Source: Actinomycetota bacterium (GTDB lineage Bacteria; Actinomycetota; Actinomycetes; Nanopelagicales; Nanopelagicaceae). From it: a DNA stretch of 20,189 nucleotides. Each line of letters starts with the position of its first letter. The first letter of the stretch is position 1. This document shows, in pieces, positions 6,894 to 13,598 of this stretch. The notes beneath the pieces are model-generated. The model worked only from the letters and a program-made list of their open reading frames with translations, did not search any database and was not told where the DNA came from. A program made the position numbers and the translations under genes. The DNA is taken from assembly GCA_009699825.1 (NCBI GenBank), contig WLNM01000007.1:1-20189 (forward strand), read 5' to 3'.

Positions 6894-7889
6894 ATGCTCG
6901 ACTCAATCCTTAAAAACCTTCGAGTAATTTCGCTGCCCACGAAAACTGATTTTCGTGGAATTGATACTCGCGAAGTTGCATTGATCGAAGGAAGCGCTGG
7001 ATGGGGTGAATTCTCGCCATTTCTTGAGTATGACCAAAACGAATTAATTCCTTGGTTAGTGAGTGCAATAGAAGGTGCCACACAACCACGTGCTAAAGCA
7101 ACCAGAAAATACATTGATATCAATGCAACATTGCCTGAAGTAAATACACGCGCAGAAGTTGAAAGTATTTTGTCATGGTACCCAGGTGCAACAACTGTAA
7201 AAATAAAAGTTGGCTCAGATCAAGGTAAAGATATGGCCCGAATTAAATATGTTCATGAAGTATTGCCAAATGCGGCGCTGCGCTTAGATGTAAACGGAAG
7301 CTGGGACGTTGAGCAAGCACTCGAATTTATTTATGGATTTTATGATTCATTCGATGAGGATTTATTGCAGTACATCGAACAACCATGTGCAACTCTGGCT
7401 GAATTGCGTGAATTGAAATCTTCATGCATGGTGCCAGTAAAAATTGCGGGTGATGAAATAATTAGGAAAGCGGAAGATCCATTCGACCTGGAATTAGAAG
7501 ATGCAGTAGATATTTTGATTTTAAAAGTTGCCCCACTTGGTGGAATTGAAAGGTCACTTGCTCTTGCAAAGCATCATCGACTGCCTGTCGTTGTTTCTAG
7601 CGCACTAGAAAGCGCAGTGGGAATTGGTCACGGAATACGACTTGCGGGTGCACTTCCTACTTTGGATTTCGCATGCGGATTAGCAACTGGGCAACTTCTT
7701 GCTTCCGATATTGCAAACATTCCAATAGAAGGCGGAAAAATGCGTGTTGCAGATGTTACGCCCAGCGAAGCGTTGATGATCGAATTAGAAGCAAGTGCAG
7801 AACGCACGCAATGGTGGCAGGATCGGGTTCGTAAAACTTGGAGCGTAGGTGCCGATGAAATTATTAGCGAGATGGGGTGGCACTGGTGA
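6894..7889 (+). CDS. menC: o-Succinylbenzoate synthase
   Basis: MenC dehydrates SHCHC to o-succinylbenzoate and belongs to the enolase superfamily. The 331 aa sequence keeps the catalytic layout: a KxK motif (Lys103, Lys105) in TTVKIKVGS, metal ligands Asp132 (LRLDVNG), Glu162 (YIEQP) and Asp187 (KIAGDE), and the opposite lysine Lys211 (LILKVAPLGG). Spacing between these residues follows E. coli MenC. The VVSSALESAVGIGHG stretch in the C-terminal barrel strand is also characteristic. The start lies 9 nt after the menB stop. The end overlaps menD, so the three genes form one unit. An N-acylamino-acid racemase function is possible for this family in general, but the men neighbours argue for OSB synthesis. 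Confidence 0.93.
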   Translation: MLDSILKNLRVISLPTKTDFRGIDTREVALIEGSAGWGEFSPFLEYDQNELIPWLVSAIEGATQPRAKATRKYIDINATLPEVNTRAEVESILSWYPGATTVKIKVGSDQGKDMARIKYVHEVLPNAALRLDVNGSWDVEQALEFIYGFYDSFDEDLLQYIEQPCATLAELRELKSSCMVPVKIAGDEIIRKAEDPFDLELEDAVDILILKVAPLGGIERSLALAKHHRLPVVVSSALESAVGIGHGIRLAGALPTLDFACGLATGQLLASDIANIPIEGGKMRVADVTPSEALMIELEASAERTQWWQDRVRKTWSVGADEIISEMGWHW

Positions 7890-9460
7890 ACGAATCAACT
7901 TCCCTCGCACGCGTCATTGTTCGCCAGATAATTGAAGCTGGAATCACCGATGTTGTGATTTCACCGGGTTCACGCAATGCACCACTTAGTTTTGCATTCT
8001 TTGCAGCATCACAAAAAGGATTGATAAAACTTCACACTCGCATTGATGAAAGAACTGCTGCATTCTTTGCATTGGGATTAGCAAAAGCCAGTAATCGGGC
8101 GGTACCAATTGTCTGCACAAGTGGAACAGCAGTGGCTAATTATCATCCTGCTGTTTTAGAAGCGCATCATACAAATACACCGTTATTAGTTCTAACAGCT
8201 GATCGCCCCGCACGATTGCGCAAAACTGGAGCAAATCAAACAACCGAACAAGCGCGCATATTTGGAAAATCTGTTCGCTATTTTTCTGATATTTCTGGTG
8301 CAGTTTTTCCAATGGAGCTACCGCTTTACTCATTGGCTAGCGGCCCCGTTCATCTGAACGTTCAATTCGAAGAACCACTTTCAGCAGACACAGATTCAAC
8401 ATGGCTCGATGAAATTAATGTTGCTCCGCGAAATGTTAAATCTACAAAAGCGCCTAGTGTTCTAAAAGTTAAAAGCGAACGCGGAGTTCTAATAGTTGGC
8501 CATGATCGTGGTGGATTTACAGTTGAAGAAGTAAATAAATTTGCAGATCAGCTTGGATGGCCTTTATTAAGTGAAGACCCACTCTCACTAAAAAATGCCA
8601 TTGCTCATGCTTCATTATTTTTAGGTTCAACTGCCATTGCAAAAGAACTCACGCCCAAAACGGTCATAGTGATTGGTCGGACAACACTGTCTCGTTCAAT
8701 AAATACATTTATTGCATCGGCGGATAAGCAAATAGTTATTGACTCACGAATTGCTACTGTGGACACCGACAGATATGCAGACAAACGTTTTACGCAAATT
8801 CCAACTCTAGAATCAAATCAATCAGATTCTGAATGGCTAGAAAAATGGCAAAAGTTTTCAGTTCGAACAGCCAAAGAGTTAGAGAAAATTTCGCAGTGGT
8901 CTGAACCTGTTTTGGCTCGGACAATTGCAGCAACGATAAAAACTGGCACAACTTTATTTGTTTCATCCTCTAGACCAATTCGCGATATCGAAGCATTCGC
9001 AGATGCACGTTCTGATATCGAAACTTTTGCCAACCGTGGACTTGCGGGAATAGATGGAAATATTTCAACAGCAATCGGTATTGCAACAGCTCGAAAAGCA
9101 ACAGTTGCCTTACTTGGAGATCTATCTTTCTTGCACGATCTCACTGGTTTGATTCATGCAGAAAAACCGAACCTTCTTATTCTTGTCATCGATAACAATG
9201 GCGGTGGAATCTTTTCTACCCTAACTCACCGTGGATCTGATGGATTTGAAAGTATCTTCGGGACTCCGCATGATTTAGATTTATCAGCCGTTGCTAATGC
9301 TCTAAAAATAAAAACCAGCACAGTTAATACTGTTGATCAATTAACAAAAGAACTTTTTCAACCAATCGATGGTCTACGAATTGTTATTGCTCAAATGCCA
9401 GATCGTGAGAGTAATGCCGATCTAATTAAGCAAGTGCACTCTTCATTGCAGAAAATTTAG
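7886..9460 (+). CDS. menD: SEPHCHC synthase, thiamine-diphosphate dependent
   Basis: MenD condenses isochorismate with 2-oxoglutarate, using ThDP and Mg2+, to give SEPHCHC, the first committed menaquinone step. Motifs are SPGSRNAPL (26-34), the cofactor-activating Glu55 in RIDERTAAF, TSGTAVANYHPAV (78-90), GANQTTEQ, NRGLAGIDGNISTA (383-396), and the ThDP/Mg2+ site GDLSFLHD to NNGGGIF (411-443). I prefer the GTG at 7886 (524 aa). It overlaps the menC TGA as GTGA, has GGGGTGG 5 nt upstream, gives a VNEST start matching MNPST of the mycobacterial protein, and puts the key glutamate at 55, as in E. coli. A GTG at 7877 would add three residues. The last 35 bp overlap the convergent menF gene. Confidence 0.94.
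   Translation: MNESTSLARVIVRQIIEAGITDVVISPGSRNAPLSFAFFAASQKGLIKLHTRIDERTAAFFALGLAKASNRAVPIVCTSGTAVANYHPAVLEAHHTNTPLLVLTADRPARLRKTGANQTTEQARIFGKSVRYFSDISGAVFPMELPLYSLASGPVHLNVQFEEPLSADTDSTWLDEINVAPRNVKSTKAPSVLKVKSERGVLIVGHDRGGFTVEEVNKFADQLGWPLLSEDPLSLKNAIAHASLFLGSTAIAKELTPKTVIVIGRTTLSRSINTFIASADKQIVIDSRIATVDTDRYADKRFTQIPTLESNQSDSEWLEKWQKFSVRTAKELEKISQWSEPVLARTIAATIKTGTTLFVSSSRPIRDIEAFADARSDIETFANRGLAGIDGNISTAIGIATARKATVALLGDLSFLHDLTGLIHAEKPNLLILVIDNNGGGIFSTLTHRGSDGFESIFGTPHDLDLSAVANALKIKTSTVNTVDQLTKELFQPIDGLRIVIAQMPDRESNADLIKQVHSSLQKI
9426..9460. other. 35 bp convergent overlap of menD and menF coding ends
   Basis: The menD stop TAG is at 9458-9460 on the plus strand, and the menF stop TAA occupies 9426-9428 as read on the minus strand. 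The same 35 bp therefore encode the last residues of both enzymes. No terminator can lie between the genes, so their transcripts must be complementary at the 3' ends. Confidence 0.93.
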
Positions 9461-10646
9461 CTTCACTCTCAGCCAACTCTTTTTCAGGATCAGATCCTGC
9501 AACAATTCCACATCCAGCATATAAACGAATTGTGTTATCTGTAATTTGTCCACAACGAAGTGCAATACCTAATTCACCATCCCCGCGCGCATCAATCCAC
9601 CCAACCGGGCCTGCATAGCGACCGCGCGACATTGATTCAATTTCGCTAATAACTTTTGCAGCCTTTTGCGTTGGTGTTCCGCATACAGCAGCCGATGGAT
9701 GTAACTGATTGAGAAGCGTAAATACATCGACATTGCTCTTGGATTCGATTAATGCACCTGTTACATCCGTCGCCAAATGCATGACATTAGCTAAGTGAAG
9801 AACAAAAGGAATTTCAGGAATATTTGTAGATGAACAAAAAGGTTCGAGAGCATCTGCGACAGAACGTACTGCGTATTCGTGTTCTTCAAGATCTTTCGAT
9901 GAGCGAGCAAGAGAGCCTGCTAGAGCTAAGTCGCGTTCATCATCACCAGATTTACTAATAGTGCCCGCAAGAACCCGAGATGTAACCATTCCACGCTTTA
10001 AACGAAGTAAGAGTTCTGGAGTAGCACCGATTAATCCTGCAACACTAAACACCCATGTTGATGGATACGCTGCTGAGAGTTTATGCAATGCTGAACGTTC
10101 ATCGATTGGTTTTGCACTAGTTGCTGAAAGGTCGCGCGCAAGAACCACTTTTTCAATTTCACCAGCATGAATTTTTGCCACTGCTTGGGCAACATGAGAG
10201 ATCCAATGTTCACTTGCTAGATCATCTTCATTCCAAGTAAGTAATTGATCAATGATCTTCTCGGGTGTATCAATAAGTTGTGGTTGAGAATCAGAACCGA
10301 CCCAAGTTATCCATGAGTTACCACTGGTCATCCCCACAATTACTTTAGGGATAACAAGAACAGATTCTTCATCAGGAGAGAAAGAAAACGATGTAAAAAG
10401 TATTGGACCCGTTGCACTGCCTTGAACATTATTTGTAATTGCAAATTTTTCTAACTCAGAGTGCCACCATGTTCGGGCATCATTGAATCTATTCGAACCT
10501 TTTACTGTTGTACTGGCGTATACGCCCCAGCCGACAATTCCATCGCCACCGCGTACCCATGAAAAATTTTCTCCTTTAGGCAACAACTCTAATAGAGGCA
10601 GATGTTCGCCAAGGCGCACGGTAGTTACAGGTGTAAGGGAAGGCAT
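9426..10646 (-). CDS. menF: Isochorismate synthase
   Basis: MenF isomerises chorismate to isochorismate, feeding MenD. The 406 aa protein is a chorismate-utilising enzyme with the general-base lysine at Lys166 (EKVVLARDL), GATPELLLRL, the LAGTISKSGDDERD segment, the metal glutamate in LEEHEYAV (about 257), HPSAAVCGTPTQKA (316-329), RGRYAGPVGW and the C-terminal EKELAESEAKF with Mg2+ ligands. It is distinguished from anthranilate and aminodeoxychorismate synthases by the isochorismate synthase-type GTPTQKA region, the lack of a glutaminase partner, and the men context. The start follows bioY by 12 nt on the same strand, with no clear Shine-Dalgarno. The stop lies inside the menD coding region on the other strand. 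A siderophore (EntC) role is possible in principle, but no siderophore genes are near. Confidence 0.92.
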   Translation of the reverse strand: MPSLTPVTTVRLGEHLPLLELLPKGENFSWVRGGDGIVGWGVYASTTVKGSNRFNDARTWWHSELEKFAITNNVQGSATGPILFTSFSFSPDEESVLVIPKVIVGMTSGNSWITWVGSDSQPQLIDTPEKIIDQLLTWNEDDLASEHWISHVAQAVAKIHAGEIEKVVLARDLSATSAKPIDERSALHKLSAAYPSTWVFSVAGLIGATPELLLRLKRGMVTSRVLAGTISKSGDDERDLALAGSLARSSKDLEEHEYAVRSVADALEPFCSSTNIPEIPFVLHLANVMHLATDVTGALIESKSNVDVFTLLNQLHPSAAVCGTPTQKAAKVISEIESMSRGRYAGPVGWIDARGDGELGIALRCGQITDNTIRLYAGCGIVAGSDPEKELAESEAKFSAMKSALA

Positions 10647-10658
10647 AAGGAATTATTC

Positions 10659-11243
10659 TTATGAAATCTTTCGCTGTACGAATTGCCAAATAAGTGGAAG
10701 TGAAGTTCCTGCAATTGCAATCTTTAGAATTTCGCCAAGAATAAATGGTGTAAATCCCGCTGAGATTGTCCATGCCCAATCTTTACCGGTGTATTGGTGA
10801 AGCCAGAAAAGGCCCAGAGTAAATGTGAGTGCATTGCCCAATAACATTGCAGGTAATGCGGTTTTAAACTTTTGATCCCACTTGCGTCCACCTAAATAAC
10901 CTAGGAGCACTGACGTCAAAAGCATTCCAACTAAATAACCACCAGTCGCACCAACGATGCGATCTAAGCCTGAACCACCATTTGCAAAAACGGGTGCACC
11001 GAGTGCTCCAACCAATAGATATATTAGAAATGTAGAAGCTCCAAGAGTTGCGCCATAACTTGTTGCAAGTAATAAAACTCCGAGAGTTTGTCCTGTTACA
11101 GGAACAGGTGAACCAGGAACAGGAATTGCAATCTGAGCTAATAAGGAAAGAAATGCAACACCTGCAATTACAAAGCCAGCTTTAGTGAGAACTGTGCTTC
11201 TTGGGAAAACTGCGGTGCGTAGTGTGGTGGTTGCTGTGGACAT
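10659..11243 (-). CDS. bioY: Biotin ECF transporter substrate-binding subunit BioY
   Basis: BioY is the membrane S component that captures biotin for an energy-coupling factor transporter. The 194 aa protein has about six hydrophobic helices and the family hallmarks: PVPGSPVPVTGQTLGVLL (41-58), a long Gly/Ala-rich stretch ending GATGGYLVGM (98-107), and the last-helix motif PFILGEILKIA (166-176). The usual aspartate of the GDxxK-type biotin site is a glutamate here (Glu171), with Lys174 retained. No ATPase or EcfT genes are adjacent, so it would rely on shared ECF components elsewhere. Minus-strand AAAGGG about 8 nt before the ATG is a fair ribosome site. It is the upstream partner of menF on this strand. 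I see no clear BirA- or BioQ-type palindrome upstream. Confidence 0.9.
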   Translation of the reverse strand: MSTATTTLRTAVFPRSTVLTKAGFVIAGVAFLSLLAQIAIPVPGSPVPVTGQTLGVLLLATSYGATLGASTFLIYLLVGALGAPVFANGGSGLDRIVGATGGYLVGMLLTSVLLGYLGGRKWDQKFKTALPAMLLGNALTFTLGLFWLHQYTGKDWAWTISAGFTPFILGEILKIAIAGTSLPLIWQFVQRKIS

Positions 11244-11273
11244 TACGTGCGCCCTTTCTCGAAGTTGTGGATG

Positions 11274-11283
11274 AGCCTACTCT
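11274..11283. promoter_or_regulatory. Back-to-back -10 elements for bioY (minus) and menG (plus)
   Basis: TAGGCT reads on the minus strand at 11279-11274, and TACTCT reads on the plus strand at 11278-11283. The two share the central TA. Predicted starts are about 11267 for bioY (a leader of about 24 nt holding its ribosome site) and about 11290 for menG (a leader of about 10 nt). The intergenic gap is 56 nt. No -35 match is convincing, so this is a pattern-based proposal. Confidence 0.42.
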
Positions 11284-11299
11284 GAAGCAGAATAAGCCT

Positions 11300-11992
11300 A
11301 TGTCCCGCGCCAACATGGATAAAAATCCTGCTGAAGTAGCCGCGATGTTTGATGCGGTGGCTAAGCGCTATGACCTCGTAAACGACATTTTGAGCCTTGG
11401 ACAGACTAAGAGATGGCGTAAGGCCACGACGGCAACGATTGCACCCAAACCGGGAATGAAAATTCTGGATTTAGCAGCTGGCACTGGATCAAGTTCAGAA
11501 CCTTTACACATTGCTGGCGCTGAAGTTATCTCCGCAGATTTTTCGGAAGGAATGTTAGAGGCAGGCCGACGAGCACGACCATATTTAAATTTTAAAAAAG
11601 CAGATGCACTCGATTTGCCATTTGAAAATGAAACTTTTGATGTTGTAACAATTTCATTTGGGTTACGAAATACATCAGATATGGACAAGGCTTTAAGCGA
11701 AGCAAAACGAGTTACTAAAAAGGGCGGGGCACTCGTCATTGCCGAATTTTCTTCACCAACATTTAAACCATTTCGCACAATTTATATAAATTATTTAATG
11801 AAAGCACTGCCAGCCATTGCATCTAAAACTTCATCAAACCCCGAGGCCTATGTCTATCTCGCCGAATCCATCAGGGCGTGGCCAGATCAGACAGCGCTCG
11901 CGGCTCGAATTGCCCAAGCCGGCTGGTCTCAAGTGGGCTGGCGCAATCTGAGCGGCGGAGTTGTCGCAGTTCACAGAGCCATCAACTCCTGA
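11300..11992 (+). CDS. menG: Demethylmenaquinone methyltransferase
   Basis: MenG (UbiE family) methylates demethylmenaquinone with S-adenosylmethionine, the last step of menaquinone formation. From the ATG at 11300 it is 230 aa. It shows the N-terminal signature YDLVNDILSLGQTKRWR (24-40), SAM motif I LDLAAGTG (56-63), FDVVTISFGLRN (113-124), the RVTKKGG segment and SSNPEAYVYLAESIRAWPDQ near the C-terminus. The open frame extends back to 11201, but that part overlaps bioY antisense, and the MSRANMDKNP start aligns with the mycobacterial MSRAALDKDP start, so 11300 is preferred. No clear Shine-Dalgarno precedes it. A TACTCT box is 16 nt upstream. The gene stands alone between bioY (divergent) and nuoA, which has its own promoter candidate 44 nt downstream. 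UbiE function in ubiquinone synthesis is unlikely in an actinobacterium. Confidence 0.93.
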   Translation: MSRANMDKNPAEVAAMFDAVAKRYDLVNDILSLGQTKRWRKATTATIAPKPGMKILDLAAGTGSSSEPLHIAGAEVISADFSEGMLEAGRRARPYLNFKKADALDLPFENETFDVVTISFGLRNTSDMDKALSEAKRVTKKGGALVIAEFSSPTFKPFRTIYINYLMKALPAIASKTSSNPEAYVYLAESIRAWPDQTALAARIAQAGWSQVGWRNLSGGVVAVHRAINS

Positions 11993-12020
11993 CGCGGTCA
12001 AAAGTACTTGCGCGGCACCA

Positions 12021-12026
12021 TAGGAT
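12021..12026 (+). promoter_or_regulatory. Candidate -10 element (TAGGAT) of the nuo operon
   Basis: TAGGAT is a strong match to the actinobacterial -10 consensus. It lies 10 nt before the nuoA ATG in the 44 nt menG-nuoA gap. The predicted start at about 12033 would leave a leader of at most a few nucleotides, and there is no Shine-Dalgarno, so nuoA may be read from a leaderless message. The correctly spaced -35 position (about 11998-12003) has no consensus match. Confidence 0.5.
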
Positions 12027-12036
12027 TTGAACCATC

Positions 12037-12408
12037 ATGGACTCTGCATCAAACCCATATGTACCGATCTTGGTCATCGGAGCGATTGGCTTCGGTTTCG
12101 CCGTAATCTCCGTATTAGCAGGCGCACTTACTGGGCCAAAACGTTATAACCGCGCAAAGTTAGATGCGTACGAGTGTGGAATCGAACCTTCACCATCTGC
12201 AATACAAGGTGGACGTTTTCCAGTTAAATACTTCTTAACAGCGATGCTTTTTATTATTTTTGATATTGAAATCGTTTTCCTTTATCCATGGGCAGTCACA
12301 TTTGATCAACTTGGACTCTTTGGATTAGTTGAAATGGCAATTTTTATTGCAACAGTCTTCGTGGCATATGCGTATGTATGGCGCCGCGGTGGATTGGAAT
12401 GGGATTAA
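12037..12408 (+). CDS. nuoA: NADH-quinone oxidoreductase subunit A
   Basis: NuoA is a small membrane subunit of complex I at the junction with the quinone-binding arm. The 123 aa protein has three membrane helices (about 10-32, 64-86 and 94-114). The conserved loop KLDAYECGIEP (41-51) carries the quinone-site cysteine Cys47, and the acidic pair Asp76/Glu78 lies in the second helix (IIFDIEIVFLYPWA). The start ATG is fixed by a candidate TAGGAT promoter box just upstream and by normal length. It is the first gene of the nuo operon and is followed 2 nt later by nuoB. Confidence 0.95.
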   Translation: MDSASNPYVPILVIGAIGFGFAVISVLAGALTGPKRYNRAKLDAYECGIEPSPSAIQGGRFPVKYFLTAMLFIIFDIEIVFLYPWAVTFDQLGLFGLVEMAIFIATVFVAYAYVWRRGGLEWD

Positions 12409-12410
12409 TC

Positions 12411-12968
12411 ATGGGTCTAGAAGAAAAGTTACCGAGCGGGTTTGTACTCACAACAGTTGAAAAACTTGCGGGTTATATGCGCAAGAACTCTTTATGGCCA
12501 GCAACGTTTGGTCTTGCATGTTGTGCAATTGAAATGATGGCAGTTGGATCTGCAGCAAAGTACGATATTTCGCGCTTCGGTATGGAAGTTTTCCGTGCAT
12601 CTCCACGTCAAGCAGATCTCATGATTGTTGCTGGTCGTGTATCAAATAAAATGGCACCTGTACTTCGACAAATTTATGATCAAATGGCAGCACCAAAATG
12701 GGTAATTGCGATGGGTGCGTGCGCATCTTCTGGCGGAATGTTTAATAACTATGCAATTGTTCAAGGTGTAGACCACGTTGTACCAGTAGATATTTATCTT
12801 CCAGGCTGTCCACCGCGTCCAGAAATGTTGATGGATGCAATTCTTAAATTGCACACAAGTATTTACGACGAAAAACTCGGACCAAATCGTGAAGCTGTAA
12901 TTAAGTCAGTAGAAGAAGCTGCACTCAAAGCGGTACCTACGCACCAGATGAAGGGATTGCTTGCCTAA
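12411..12968 (+). CDS. nuoB: NADH-quinone oxidoreductase subunit B
   Basis: NuoB holds cluster N2, the final [4Fe-4S] centre that reduces the quinone. Its ligands are visible: the tandem Cys37-Cys38 in GLACCAIEMM, Cys104 in MGACASSGG, and Cys133 in YLPGCPPRPE. The 185 aa length and the MGLEEKLPSG start match mycobacterial NuoB, so I use the ATG at 12411. Earlier in-frame starts (12378, 12399) would overlap nuoA and add non-conserved residues. The stop TAA abuts the nuoC ATG with no gap. The protein is nearly identical in pattern to actinobacterial homologues from about residue 20 to 140. Confidence 0.96.
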   Translation: MGLEEKLPSGFVLTTVEKLAGYMRKNSLWPATFGLACCAIEMMAVGSAAKYDISRFGMEVFRASPRQADLMIVAGRVSNKMAPVLRQIYDQMAAPKWVIAMGACASSGGMFNNYAIVQGVDHVVPVDIYLPGCPPRPEMLMDAILKLHTSIYDEKLGPNREAVIKSVEEAALKAVPTHQMKGLLA

Positions 12969-13598
12969 ATGAGCGATCAAGGAATGTTTGGTGCACACGG
13001 CACAGGAGATACATCCGGCTACGGCGGACTCGTTCGTACTCCTGCTGCAACTGGTTCAAGTGAGCGCCCCTATGGTTCTTATTTCGATGATGTTGCAGAT
13101 GATTTAGAGCGCGCATACCCAGGATTTTCAGACGCAATTGAACGCGTTGTTGTTGATCGCGGCGAACTTACGCTTCACGTAAAGCGTGAAAAACTTGTAG
13201 AAGTTTCAAAGATTTTGCGTGATTCTCTTAAGTTTGAAATGTGCATGGGTGTTTCTGGAATTCACTATCCAGAACAGAGTGGTCGCGAACTGCACGCTGT
13301 TTATCCACTACTTTCTATTACAAATAATCGTCGAATTCGTCTAGAAGTATCTGTTCCAGAAGTAGATGCGCATATTCCTTCAGTTGTCGAAGTATGGGCT
13401 GGTAATAATTGGCACGAACGAGAAACTTTTGACATGTTTGGAATTATTTTCGACGGACATCCTGGACTTACAAGAATTTTGATGCCAGATGATTGGCAAG
13501 GCCACCCACAACGCAAAGACTACGCATTGGGCGGAATTCCCGTGGAATATAAAGGTGCAACAATTCCAGCACCTGATGATCGCAGGTCATACAGATGA
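12969..13598 (+). CDS. nuoC: NADH-quinone oxidoreductase subunit C
   Basis: NuoC is a soluble 30 kDa-type subunit that braces NuoB and NuoD in the peripheral arm of complex I and binds no cofactor. The 209 aa protein has a Gly-rich, poorly conserved N-terminus of about 40 residues. Then come the family core CMGVSGIHYPE, SVPEVDAHIPSVVEVWAGNNWHERE split across strand and helix, the MFGIIFDGHP signature, and the near-C-terminal GHPQRKDYALGG hallmark. It is a separate gene, not a NuoCD fusion as in E. coli. Its last four bases overlap nuoD (ATGA), implying coupled translation of the two partners. Confidence 0.95.
   Translation: MSDQGMFGAHGTGDTSGYGGLVRTPAATGSSERPYGSYFDDVADDLERAYPGFSDAIERVVVDRGELTLHVKREKLVEVSKILRDSLKFEMCMGVSGIHYPEQSGRELHAVYPLLSITNNRRIRLEVSVPEVDAHIPSVVEVWAGNNWHERETFDMFGIIFDGHPGLTRILMPDDWQGHPQRKDYALGGIPVEYKGATIPAPDDRRSYR

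Noticed and set aside
11201..11299. N-terminal extension of menG by 33 codons
   Set aside because: It would overlap bioY antisense and the promoter candidates. The homologous N-terminus begins at the ATG at 11300.
11990..12000. Small inverted repeat TGAC-GCG-GTCA upstream of nuoA, a possible operator
   Set aside because: The arms are only 4 bp, it includes the menG stop codon, and such repeats are expected by chance. No second copy was noticed.
12378..12410. N-terminal extension of nuoB into nuoA
   Set aside because: The added residues are not like NuoB, and the ATG at 12411 gives the standard MGLEE start.
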